A DNA stretch of 64,000 bases, taken from assembly GCF_040702505.1 (NCBI RefSeq), contig NZ_JBFBLC010000001.1:992001-1056000 (forward strand), in the 5' to 3' direction. This DNA comes from Terrabacter sp040702505 (GTDB lineage: Bacteria; Actinomycetota; Actinomycetes; Actinomycetales; Dermatophilaceae). The stretch's first letter is position 1. Each line of letters opens with the position of its first letter. Under the pieces are notes generated by a model. That model did no database searches and was not told where the DNA came from. It worked only from the letters and a program-made list of their open reading frames with translations. Of the stretch, positions 25,045 to 32,922 are shown piece after piece. A program made the translations under genes and the position numbers.

Positions 25045-26367
25045 TCACTTCGCCGGGCCGCGGTAGAGGAGGTACTGCTTGCGCCGCGCGTCGAACGCGG
25101 CGAGCTCGTCCCGCCAGGCGCCGACGACCTCGTCGGCCGGGGCGCCGGCCGAGATCTGCGTGCGCAGCCGCTGCGAGCCGGTGAGCTTGTCGATCCAGTA
25201 GGGCCGGCCCGGGTCGTAGGAGTCGTAGCGCCACTCGAAGTCGGGGTAGAGCGCCTTGGCCGCGACGAGCATCTCGACGGCGGCGCGCATCGGGTCGAAG
25301 GCCGACGGGTCTGTGACGTGCAGCTGCACGCCACCGCAGACCTTGCCGGTGTGCTTGCTGAAGGTCGGCGAGAAGTACGCCTCGCGGAACCCGACGCCCG
25401 GAAGGCCAAGCCCCGCAAGCCGTTCCGCCCACTTGTAGTCGACGAACGGCGCACCCACCAGCTCGAAGGGCCGCGTCGTCCCACGTCCCTCCGAGAGGTT
25501 CGTGCCCTCGAACATGCCGGTGCCCGGGTAGACGAGCGCGGTGTCGGGAGTCGGCATGTTGGGACTCGGCATGACCCACGGAAGGCCCGTGACGGCGTAC
25601 GGCACGTCACGGCGCCAGCCCTTGACCTCGACCACGGACAGCTCGGCGAGCCGGCTGCCCGCTTCGGCGGCGAGGAACTCCCCGTCGAAGTAGCGGGCCA
25701 GCTCGCCGACCGTCATGCCGTGCGCCTGGACGATCTCCTTGGCGCCGACGCCCGAGGTCCACGGCGTCGTCATCATCGGGCCGCGCGCCGTGCCCCCGAT
25801 CGGGTTGGGCCGGTCGAGCACGACGAAGCGCGCGCCGACGGCGACGGCTGCCTGCATGGCCGTGTACATCGTCCAGATGTAGGTGTAGAAGCGCGCCCCG
25901 ACGTCCTGGATGTCGAAGACGACCGTCTCGACGCCGGCGGTGCGGAACATCGAGGTCATCTTCGCGACGTTGGCGCCGTAGGCGTCGTAGACGGTGATGC
26001 CGGTGCGCGGGTCGGGGTGGGTCCCCTCGGAGTCCCCGGCCTGCGCGGTGCCGCGGAAACCGTGCTCGGGCCCGAAGACGCCGACGACGTCGACGGTCCC
26101 GGACTCGTGCATGTCGTCGACGATGGTGCGCAGGTCGGCGAGGATGCCGGTCGGGTTGGTGATGACGCCGACCTTCTGGCCCTTGAGGGTGGACCACTTC
26201 GACGCCGCTGCGCTCTGGGCGCCCGTCGTCACGGGGTTGTTCGGGTAGTTGCTGCCGTATGCCGTCTGGCCGCCCTCTGCGGCGCGGGAACCTGCCGCCG
26301 TGGCGGGGATGGCGAGGGCGCCGAGGGCGCCGGCGGTGAGCAGCTGTCTGCGGTTGGGCTTGGGCAT
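25045..26367 (-). CDS. namZ: Exo-beta-N-acetylmuramidase NamZ (DUF1343)
   Basis: NamZ removes MurNAc from the non-reducing end of peptidoglycan fragments. The 440-residue protein begins with a twin-arginine-like signal (NRRQLLTAGALGALAIPATA) and shows DUF1343 blocks: GQKVGVITNPTGI, VFGPEHGFRGTAQAGD, FDIQDVGARFYTYIWTM, VVLDRPNPIGG, and SPNMPTPDTALVYPGTGMFE with LSEGRGTTRPFE. The family was formerly YbbC in the Bacillus mur operon. It lies between nagZ and the amidase gene in one direction, with gaps of 36 and 60 nt, so one transcript is likely. Confidence 0.92.
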   Translation of the reverse strand: MPKPNRRQLLTAGALGALAIPATAAGSRAAEGGQTAYGSNYPNNPVTTGAQSAAASKWSTLKGQKVGVITNPTGILADLRTIVDDMHESGTVDVVGVFGPEHGFRGTAQAGDSEGTHPDPRTGITVYDAYGANVAKMTSMFRTAGVETVVFDIQDVGARFYTYIWTMYTAMQAAVAVGARFVVLDRPNPIGGTARGPMMTTPWTSGVGAKEIVQAHGMTVGELARYFDGEFLAAEAGSRLAELSVVEVKGWRRDVPYAVTGLPWVMPSPNMPTPDTALVYPGTGMFEGTNLSEGRGTTRPFELVGAPFVDYKWAERLAGLGLPGVGFREAYFSPTFSKHTGKVCGGVQLHVTDPSAFDPMRAAVEMLVAAKALYPDFEWRYDSYDPGRPYWIDKLTGSQRLRTQISAGAPADEVVGAWRDELAAFDARRKQYLLYRGPAK

Positions 26368-26403
26368 GTGAGGAGCTCCGTTCGTGACCGGTCGGGCCGG
26401 TGG

Positions 26404-28218
26404 TCAGTAGGTGAGGCCGTGGCCGAAGGGGTAGAGCACGGTGTCCGGGGCGCCGGCGACGGGGATGTCGACGGGCAGGGTGGCCGTGGGGGAGACGTCG
26501 CCGACGATGACCCGGGCGGCCGCCTCGATGGCGACCGGGCTGTAGGAGTACGTCGCGACGTAGGTGGGGGCGTCGGTGAAGTAGGCGATGTCGTATGGGT
26601 CGCGCACGGCGACGACGACGACCGTCTTGCCGGTGGCGAGCAGCTGCTTGACGAGCTTCTGCTGGCCGCCGCGGGTGTCGGTGACGTTGGTGTCCCAGGC
26701 CTTCATGGTGGTGACGACGACGACGTCCTTGTCGGCTGCGGCGGCGACGGCGGAGGTGACCTGAGCGTCCGTCGGCGACGTGCCGGTCTGGACGGTCTGC
26801 ACCGCGGCGCCCTTGCCGGTCAGGGCGTTCGCCAGGGTGGCGGTGGTGCCGACGCCGTAGCCGGTGACGAGGACCTTCTTGCCCTTGGGGGCGATCGGGA
26901 GGGCCTTGCCGTCGTTCTTGACGAGGGTCGTCGTGCGGTCGGTGACGGAGTCGGCCGCGGCGAGGTGGGCCGGCGTGCCGACCACGGAGGAGACGGCGCT
27001 GGGGTCGGCGTACGGGCGGGCCACGATGCCGCGGCGGTACTTCAGGCTCAGCACGCGGCGTACCTTCGCGTCGAGCTCGTCCTTCGGGATGCGGCCGCTG
27101 TGGACGGCGTCGAGGACGGCGGCGAAGGCGTCGTCCATGGCAGGGGTCATGAGCAGCTGGTCCACGCCGGCGAGCAGGGCCCGCACGGCCACCTCGGCGT
27201 CGCCGTAGAGGTCGCGAACCCCTTGCATCGCAAGGGAGTCGGTGACGATGACGCCCTTGTAGCCGAGCTGGCCGCGCAGCAGGTCGGTCATGATCGGCTT
27301 GCTCAGCGTCGCCGGGTTGCCCGAGTCGTCGAGGGCCGGGAACGACAGGTGCGCAGTCATGATCATGTCGATCTGCTCGTTGATGGCGGCCTTGAACGGC
27401 GGCGCGTCGATGGTCTCCCACTGCTCACGGGTGTGGGTGATGACCGGGAACGCGACGTGGCTGTCTGTGGCGGTGTCACCGTGGCCCGGGAAGTGCTTGG
27501 CCGACGAGGCGACCTTGCCGTCGCGCTGGTAGCCGGCGACCTGCGCGGCCGCCAGCTGGGCGGCGAGCTCGGGTCGCGACGAGAACGACCGCGTGCCGAT
27601 GACGGGGTTGAGCGGGTTGACGTTGACGTCGCAGTCGGGCGCGAAGTTGGTGTTGACGCCCATGGCGAGCAGCTCCATGCCGGTGATGGCCGCGGCCGTG
27701 CGGGCATCGGCGGCGCTGCGCCCGGCGCCGAGCGCCATCGAGCCGGGGAACTGGGTGGCCGGCGGTCCGATGCGCGTGACGACGCCCTGCTCCTGGTCGG
27801 TCGCGATCTGGAGGGGGATGCGCACCTTGCTCGGCTGCGTCAGTGCGGCCTTCTGCAGGCCGTTGGAGAGGCCGACGATCTGGTCGGGGTTCTGGACGCT
27901 GTCGGTCCAGGCGAAGTAGATGTTGCCGCCGAGGTGGTACTTCTGCACGACCTCTGCCGGGCTGGCGACGCCGTAGAGGGGCACGTTGCGCTGGTCGGGC
28001 GTCGTGGCGTCACTGCCGTAGACGTTCTGGATGAAGAGCTGACCGACTTTCTCCTCCACCGTCATCCGGGCCATGGTCGAGGTGACCCAGCCGTTCTCGG
28101 CGGCCGGCGGGTGCACCGGGTTGCCGGTCGCGCGGGCGCTGCCGGCAGCCGCACCGGCGGCGGCCGCCGCGAGCCCGCCGGCGAGGACCGAGCGTCGCGA
28201 GAGGTTGGACATGGACAT
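26404..28218 (-). CDS. nagZ: Secreted beta-N-acetylglucosaminidase NagZ (GH3)
   Basis: The 604-residue protein has a Tat-type signal (NLSRRSVLAGGLAAAAAGAA). The GH3 N-terminal barrel carries KHFPGHGDTATDSH (about residues 239-252), the His/Asp acid-base dyad that marks NagZ-type enzymes, and the nucleophile Asp in VTDSLAMQ (about 325). A GH3 C-terminal domain follows, as in Bacillus NagZ. It removes GlcNAc from wall fragments, exposing MurNAc for NamZ. GGAGG lies 5 nt before ATG 28218; ATG 28212 is an alternative. The gene opens the nagZ-namZ-amidase-rpiR unit. Confidence 0.93.
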   Translation of the reverse strand: MSMSNLSRRSVLAGGLAAAAAGAAAGSARATGNPVHPPAAENGWVTSTMARMTVEEKVGQLFIQNVYGSDATTPDQRNVPLYGVASPAEVVQKYHLGGNIYFAWTDSVQNPDQIVGLSNGLQKAALTQPSKVRIPLQIATDQEQGVVTRIGPPATQFPGSMALGAGRSAADARTAAAITGMELLAMGVNTNFAPDCDVNVNPLNPVIGTRSFSSRPELAAQLAAAQVAGYQRDGKVASSAKHFPGHGDTATDSHVAFPVITHTREQWETIDAPPFKAAINEQIDMIMTAHLSFPALDDSGNPATLSKPIMTDLLRGQLGYKGVIVTDSLAMQGVRDLYGDAEVAVRALLAGVDQLLMTPAMDDAFAAVLDAVHSGRIPKDELDAKVRRVLSLKYRRGIVARPYADPSAVSSVVGTPAHLAAADSVTDRTTTLVKNDGKALPIAPKGKKVLVTGYGVGTTATLANALTGKGAAVQTVQTGTSPTDAQVTSAVAAAADKDVVVVTTMKAWDTNVTDTRGGQQKLVKQLLATGKTVVVVAVRDPYDIAYFTDAPTYVATYSYSPVAIEAAARVIVGDVSPTATLPVDIPVAGAPDTVLYPFGHGLTY

Positions 28219-28236
28219 GGAGGCCTCCGGTGATGT

Positions 28237-28296
28237 GAAGAAGTGACGTATTCGTCTCCTTCTTCGGAACTTACCTACGCCCCGGGAGGTCGGCAA
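28237..28296 (-). promoter_or_regulatory. nagZ promoter with candidate operator
   Basis: On the minus strand TTGCCG (28296-28291) and TAAGTT (28273-28268) are 17 bp apart. GTAGGTAAGT (28278-28269) overlaps the -10 and matches GTAGGAAAGT over the murQ -10 at nine of ten bases. Downstream, GAAGAAG (28237-28243) and CTTCTTC (28259-28265) form an inverted repeat. I infer control by the RpiR regulator at both promoters. Confidence 0.55.
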
Positions 28297-28372
28297 CAGA
28301 TAGCACCGACCCGTCCACCGGACAGCGCGTCGGCAGGACACCGACCCGGCGGTGACTGGCTCGCGCCGGGCC

Positions 28373-29929
28373 TCACCAGCCGGCGAGGGACCTCACGGTC
28401 TGCACGGTGTCGATCTCGGAGACCGGCTTGTCGTCGCGGTAGCGGATGACCCGGGCGAAGCGCAGCGCCATGCCGCCGGGGTAGCGGCTCGAGCGCTGGA
28501 CGCCGTCGAACGCGATCTCGACGACCTGCTCGGGACGCAGGGTCACCACCCAGCTGCCCCCGTCGGCCGGCTCGACGGCGAGCTCTTGGAAGCGCTCGGT
28601 CTGCCAGGCGAGCATCTCGTCGGTCATCCCCTTGAACGTCTTGCCGAGCATCACGAGCTCGCCCGTCTCGGCGTCGCGGGCGCCCAGGTGGATGTTGGAC
28701 AGCCACCCCTTGCGCCGGCCGCTGCCCCACTCGACCGCGAGCACGACGAGGTCGAGGGTGTGCCGGGGCTTGACCTTCACCCACCCGGGACCGCGCCGTC
28801 CGGCGGCATACGGCAGGTCGGGGTCCTTGACGACGACGCCCTCGTGGCCGGCGGCGACGAGGTCGGCGAAGAACTGCTGTGCACGCGCGGGGTCGTCGGT
28901 GAGCTGGCGGGGCACCATCCAGGACGGCGGCACGGTGCGGGCCAGGTGCGACCACCGGGTGGCCGCCGGCTCGTCGAGCAGGTCCTCGCCGTCGAGGTGC
29001 AGCAGGTCGAAGAAGTACGGCGTCAGCGGCACCTCCTCGCGCAGGCGCTCCACGTCGGCGCTGCTGGCGGTGCGGGCGCCGGTCACCTGGAAGGGCTGGG
29101 GCCGACCGTCCTCGGCGAGGGCGATCACCTCGCCGTCGAGCACGACCGTCTCGACGTCGAGTCCGGCGAGCGCCTCGGTGATCTCGGGCATGCGCTCGGT
29201 CACCTCGTCGAGGGTGCGGGTGAAGAGGCGGACGCTGCCGGGGCTGGTGCGGTTGTCGACGTGCGCCTGCAGCCGTATGCCGTCCAGCTTGGTCTCGACG
29301 ACGACCTCTCCGCCCAGCGTGGCGAGGGCCGCGGCGACGTCGGGCGCGGCGCCGGCGAGCATCGGTCGCAGCGGCCGTCCGACCTCGAGGGTGAGGGCGT
29401 CGAGGGCCTCGGCTCCGCCGGTCAGGGCAGCCCTTGCGACCGGTCCGGCGAAGCCGGCCACCATCACGGCGCGGCGGACGGCGGCGTCGGGCACCTCGGC
29501 GGCCTTGGCGATCGCCTGGAGCATGACGCCGTCGCCGGCGCCCTGACGGGTCTCACCGGTGATGAGGCCGCGCAGCCAGGCCTGCTCGTCGGCAGTGGCC
29601 CGGGCGAACAGCGCGCGCACCGCGCTGGCTCGGGAGGCACCCGAGCCGGAGCCGCCGATGCCGGCGATCCGCGTGGCCGCCTCGTCCACCTCCTCGACGG
29701 TCAGGGTCGACTCGTCGGCCGGCTCGGGCAGGTCCTGCAGGCCGCGCCAGCTCACGCCGATGCGGCGCTGCGGGAGCACCCCCGCCAGGTGCGCCGTGAC
29801 GACCTCGACGACCTCGGGACCGTCCTGCGCCGCGCGCCGCAGGCAGGCCGCGAGTGCCTCGACCTTCGCGGTGCGCGAGGAGGTCGCGGCGACGGTCCGT
29901 GAGGTGGCGACGACGTCGGAGAGCAGCAT
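28373..29929 (-). CDS. ATP-dependent DNA ligase (LigB/LigC type)
   Basis: The 518-residue protein joins DNA nicks through a lysyl-AMP intermediate. The nucleotidyltransferase motif I is VETKLDGIRLQ with Lys214. Further motifs are VVLDGEVIAL (III), FFDLLHLDG (IIIa), EGVVVKDPDLPY (IV) and PGWVKVKPRHTLDLV (V). The N-terminal 190 residues form the helical DNA-binding domain of LigB-type ligases, and an OB-fold ends the protein. The essential ligase of actinobacteria is the NAD-dependent LigA, so this is an accessory enzyme. ATG 29929 (MLLSDVVATSRTVAAT) is used, because upstream codons fall in a repeat array. Confidence 0.93.
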   Translation of the reverse strand: MLLSDVVATSRTVAATSSRTAKVEALAACLRRAAQDGPEVVEVVTAHLAGVLPQRRIGVSWRGLQDLPEPADESTLTVEEVDEAATRIAGIGGSGSGASRASAVRALFARATADEQAWLRGLITGETRQGAGDGVMLQAIAKAAEVPDAAVRRAVMVAGFAGPVARAALTGGAEALDALTLEVGRPLRPMLAGAAPDVAAALATLGGEVVVETKLDGIRLQAHVDNRTSPGSVRLFTRTLDEVTERMPEITEALAGLDVETVVLDGEVIALAEDGRPQPFQVTGARTASSADVERLREEVPLTPYFFDLLHLDGEDLLDEPAATRWSHLARTVPPSWMVPRQLTDDPARAQQFFADLVAAGHEGVVVKDPDLPYAAGRRGPGWVKVKPRHTLDLVVLAVEWGSGRRKGWLSNIHLGARDAETGELVMLGKTFKGMTDEMLAWQTERFQELAVEPADGGSWVVTLRPEQVVEIAFDGVQRSSRYPGGMALRFARVIRYRDDKPVSEIDTVQTVRSLAGW

Positions 29930-29960
29930 GATCTGATCTTGCCCGCCGGCGCCCACACTC

Positions 29961-30125
29961 CAACCGTCGAGAGGCCACGTCTGGCCCCACTCCAACCGTC
30001 GAGAGGCCACGTCTGGCCCCTGTGCAACCGTCGAGAGGCCACGTCTGGCCCCTGTGCAACCGTCGAGAGGCCACGTCTGGCCCCTCTCCAACGGTCGACG
30101 GGCCACGTGTGGCCCTCCGACGTTG
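29961..30125. repeat. Array of 32-bp tandem repeats, upstream of the esterase gene
   Basis: Four units of 32 bp start at 29961, 29993, 30025 and 30057; a degenerate fifth covers 30089-30125. Each contains CAACCGTCGAGAGGCCACGT and the hairpin core GGCCA-nnnn-TGGCC. There are no spacers between units, so it is not a CRISPR array. Inverted copies occur at 31179-31274. Confidence 0.9.
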
Positions 30126-30167
30126 CACACGATGGCCGTCACGGCGACGCCGCACTACATTTCGGGC

Positions 30168-31175
30168 ATGGGTGACACGGTCAGTCGGTCGCGCGGTGTG
30201 CTCCGGACGCTCGCCCTCGGCGTGACCGCCACGGCCGGCACCCTGGCCCTGCTCGGGCGCGTGACGCCCTGGCCGTCCGTCTTGGTGATCCGGGCGCTCT
30301 TCGACCGTGGCGCTGCGACGACGAGCGCGGCCCTCGCCGCGCACGCGCCGAGCGACCTCGTCGAGGTGGTCGACGACGCATACGACATCTCCTCGCCGGA
30401 CGGGCGGCTCGACGTCTTCAGACCGGCCCGCGACCAGCCGCTCCCGACGGTCGTCTGGGTGCACGGCGGAGCGTTCGTCTCGGGTAGAAAAGGCGACGTG
30501 GCCAACTACCTTCGGGTGCTGGCCGGGCGGGGGTTCACCACCGTCGGCGTCGACTACTCCATCGCGCCGGGCGCCCGCTACCCCACACCGGTCAGGCAGG
30601 TCGCAGGTGCGCTCGCGCACCTGCTCGACCACGCCGACCGGCTCGGAGTCGACCCGAAGCGCATTGTCCTGGCGGGCGACTCGGCCGGTGCACAGATCGC
30701 AGCCCAGGTGGCCCTGCTCGTCACCCAGCCCGCGTATGCCGGGAGGCTGGGGATCGACGTCGAGCTGGCTCCGACGTCGCTGCGGGGGCTCGTGCTCTTC
30801 TGCGGGGCATACGACTTCAGGCTCGCTCGGGGCTCGAGTCGTCTGGGCACCTGGTTCATCGACACCGCGCTCCGCTCGTACCTCGGCTCGGCCCGGCACG
30901 ACGAGGCGACCATGCGCCAGGGGACTGTGGCACTGCAGCTCGCGCCGAGCTTCCCGGCCACCTTCGTCTCGCCCGGCAACGGTGACCCGCTGCTCCCGCA
31001 CACGCTCGGGCTCATCGAGGCCCTGGACCAGCACGTGGTCGACCATGAGGCCCTGCTCTTCCCCGAAGACCACGAGCCGCGGCTGGGCCACGAGTACCAG
31101 TTCGACCTCGACAGCCGGGAGGGGCGCGAGGCGCTCGACCGTACCGTGGCCTTCATCCGCCGGGTCACCGACTGA
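30168..31175 (+). CDS. Alpha/beta hydrolase, hormone-sensitive-lipase-like esterase
   Basis: A 335-residue protein with one N-terminal hydrophobic segment (about residues 10-30), which may anchor it in the membrane. The hydrolase domain has the oxyanion motif VWVHGGAF (His99), the nucleophile elbow LAGDSAGAQIA (Ser172), an Asp candidate in SPGNGDPLLP and the last His in LGHEYQF. The order is that of the alpha/beta hydrolase 3 group, which cleaves short-chain esters. TACATT at 30156-30161 ends 6 nt before the ATG, a leaderless layout; ATG 30132 is possible. The gene is flanked on both sides by 32-bp repeats in opposite orientation. Confidence 0.85.
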   Translation: MGDTVSRSRGVLRTLALGVTATAGTLALLGRVTPWPSVLVIRALFDRGAATTSAALAAHAPSDLVEVVDDAYDISSPDGRLDVFRPARDQPLPTVVWVHGGAFVSGRKGDVANYLRVLAGRGFTTVGVDYSIAPGARYPTPVRQVAGALAHLLDHADRLGVDPKRIVLAGDSAGAQIAAQVALLVTQPAYAGRLGIDVELAPTSLRGLVLFCGAYDFRLARGSSRLGTWFIDTALRSYLGSARHDEATMRQGTVALQLAPSFPATFVSPGNGDPLLPHTLGLIEALDQHVVDHEALLFPEDHEPRLGHEYQFDLDSREGREALDRTVAFIRRVTD

Positions 31176-31178
31176 CGA

Positions 31179-31274
31179 GGGCCATTTGTGGCCTTTCGAC
31201 GGTTGGGGAGGGGCCACACGTGGCCTTTCGACGGTTGGAGAGGGGCCAGACGTGGCCTTTCGACGGTTGAGGGG
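31179..31274. repeat. Three inverted copies of the 32-bp repeat, after the esterase gene
   Basis: Units start at 31179, 31211 and 31243, each exactly 32 bp, in the opposite orientation to the array at 29961. The arms GGCCA and TGGCC stay fixed while the four loop bases change (TTTG, CACG, GACG), a sign that the hairpin is what is conserved. Confidence 0.9.
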
Positions 31275-31314
31275 GAGGGCGGCACTTGACGGGAGACGGC
31301 TATGGTCGTCAAGG

Positions 31315-31330
31315 TAAGCAAGCGCTTAGT
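31315..31330. promoter_or_regulatory. TetR-type palindromic operator before the acyl-CoA operon
   Basis: TAAGCAAGCGCTTA at 31315-31328 has the arms TAAGC and GCTTA. AGCAAGCGCTTAGT at 31317-31330 matches the KstR2-like consensus AnCAAGnnCTTGnT at all but one defined base. It lies 18 bp before the SDR start. The regulator is not encoded in this window. Confidence 0.55.
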
Positions 31331-31347
31331 CCATCGCGAGGAGCAGC

Positions 31348-32157
31348 ATGCCCGACACCGCCGTCGTCACCGGGGCCGCCCGGGGCATCGGCCGCGCCAT
31401 CGCGCGACGCCTCGCCAGCGAGGGCTGGCGCGTCGTCCTCGCCGACGTCGACGCCCCCGCGCTCGCAGAGGTCGCCCAGGAGCTCGGCGCCCTCGCCGTC
31501 CCCGGCGACACGTCGACCGACGCCGGCGTGCGCCACCTCGTCGACACGGCATACGGGCACCTCGGGCACGTCGACGTCTTTTTCGCCAACGCGGGCATCG
31601 GCACGCTGGCCGGGCTCGAGGCAACGGATGCCGACTGGGCCAGCGCGCTCGAGACCAACGTCCTCGCGCACGTGCGCGCCGCCCGGCACCTCGTGCCCCG
31701 GTGGCTCGAGGCCGGCGGCGGCCGCCTCGTCGTCACCGCTTCCGCAGCCGGGCTGCTGACCATGCTCGGCGACGCGCCCTACTCCGTGAGCAAGCACGGC
31801 GCCGTCGCGTTCGCCGAGTGGCTGAGCGCCACCTACCGACACCGCGGCATCGTCGTGCAGGCCATCTGCCCGCAGGGCGTGCAGACGCGGATGCTCGAGG
31901 AGTCCGGCCCGCTGCAGGAGCTGCTGAGCCGCGACCGTGCCATCAGTGCCGACGAGGTCGCCGAGGCGGCCTGGCAGGCGCTCGCCGGCGAGGAGTTCTA
32001 CGTCCTGCCGCACCACGAGGTCCGCGACTACTACGCGCAGCGCGCGGCCCACCCCGACGCCTGGCTCGCCGGCATGAACCGGCTCCAGCAGAAGCTCGAC
32101 CAGACCAGCACGCCGACCAGCACCCCGACCCGCACCCCCAGCCAGGAGAACGCATGA
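31348..32157 (+). CDS. Short-chain dehydrogenase/reductase (SDR)
   Basis: A 269-residue classical SDR: cofactor loop TGAARGIGRAIARRL, NAG motif FFANAGIGTL, catalytic Ser in VVTASAAGLL and Tyr-x-x-x-Lys in YSVSKHG. Substrate is unknown; context suggests a 3-hydroxyacyl-type intermediate. The last 20 residues are a Thr/Pro/Ser low-complexity tail encoded by a short CCGACC-type repeat. AGGAGCAGC precedes the ATG. It is the first gene of a five-gene run, and its stop overlaps the ATG of the next gene. Confidence 0.88.
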   Translation: MPDTAVVTGAARGIGRAIARRLASEGWRVVLADVDAPALAEVAQELGALAVPGDTSTDAGVRHLVDTAYGHLGHVDVFFANAGIGTLAGLEATDADWASALETNVLAHVRAARHLVPRWLEAGGGRLVVTASAAGLLTMLGDAPYSVSKHGAVAFAEWLSATYRHRGIVVQAICPQGVQTRMLEESGPLQELLSRDRAISADEVAEAAWQALAGEEFYVLPHHEVRDYYAQRAAHPDAWLAGMNRLQQKLDQTSTPTSTPTRTPSQENA

Positions 32158-32921
32158 CCGAGCAGCCCACCACCCAGCGCACCGCCATCGTCACGGGGGC
32201 CGCGCGCGGCATCGGCGCCGCCGTCGCCAAGCGCCTGGCCTCCGACGGGTATGCCGTCGCCGTCCTCGACCTCGACGAGTCGGCCTGCGCCGCAGTGGTG
32301 TCCGAGATCGAGGCCGCGGGCGGCAAGGGTCTCGCCGTGGGCGTCGACGTCTCCGACGAGGCCGGAGTGCAGGCCGCCGTCGACCGCGTCGCCTCCGAGC
32401 TCGGCGCCCCGACGGTGCTCGTCAACAACGCCGGCATCATCCGCGACAACATGCTCTTCAAGATGACGACCGACGACTGGGACGCCGTCATGAACGTCCA
32501 CCTGCGCGGCTCGTTCCTCATGACGCGTGCCGCCCAGAAGCACATGATCGACGCCAAGTTCGGCCGCATCGTCAACCTCAGCTCCACCTCGGCGCTCGGC
32601 AACCGCGGCCAGGCCAACTACTCGGCGGCCAAGGCCGGGCTGCAGGGCTTCACCAAGACCCTCGCGATCGAGCTCGGCAAGTTCGGCGTCACCGCCAACG
32701 CGATCGCCCCCGGCTTCATCGCCACCGACATGACCCGCCAGACCGCCGAGCGCATGGGCATCACCTTCGAGCAGTTCCTCGAGGGAGCGGCCAAGGAGAT
32801 CCCGGTCGCGCGCGTCGGCCAGCCCGAGGACATCGCCGCCACGGCCTCCTTCCTCGTGAGCGACGAGGCCGGCTTCGTCTCCGGCCAGGTCATCTACGTC
32901 GCCGGTGGGCCGAAGGACTGA
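32154..32921 (+). CDS. FabG-like 3-oxoacyl reductase (SDR)
   Basis: The 255-residue protein is a FabG-type SDR: TGAARGIGAAVAKRLASDG, VLVNNAGIIRDNMLFKM, NLSSTSALGNRGQANYSAAK (catalytic Ser and Tyr-x-x-x-Lys) and GFIATDMTRQ. The IRDNMLFKMT segment is very typical of FabG, which reduces 3-oxoacyl thioesters with NADPH. In a catabolic operon with two acyl-CoA dehydrogenases it more likely works on 3-hydroxyacyl-CoA. The ATG overlaps the upstream stop by 4 nt. Confidence 0.9.
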   Translation: MTEQPTTQRTAIVTGAARGIGAAVAKRLASDGYAVAVLDLDESACAAVVSEIEAAGGKGLAVGVDVSDEAGVQAAVDRVASELGAPTVLVNNAGIIRDNMLFKMTTDDWDAVMNVHLRGSFLMTRAAQKHMIDAKFGRIVNLSSTSALGNRGQANYSAAKAGLQGFTKTLAIELGKFGVTANAIAPGFIATDMTRQTAERMGITFEQFLEGAAKEIPVARVGQPEDIAATASFLVSDEAGFVSGQVIYVAGGPKD

Positions 32922-32922
32922 C

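Noticed and set aside
23062..28233. Plus-strand open frame of 1723 codons opposite the nagZ-namZ-amidase genes
   Set aside because: It is the antisense shadow common in high-GC DNA. The minus strand encodes recognisable enzymes with signal peptides and ribosome sites, and the plus frame is compositionally repetitive (Asp/Val/Arg/Gly) with no domain.
29961..30125. Possible CRISPR array
   Set aside because: Units are contiguous 32-bp tandem copies without spacers, and no cas genes are near.
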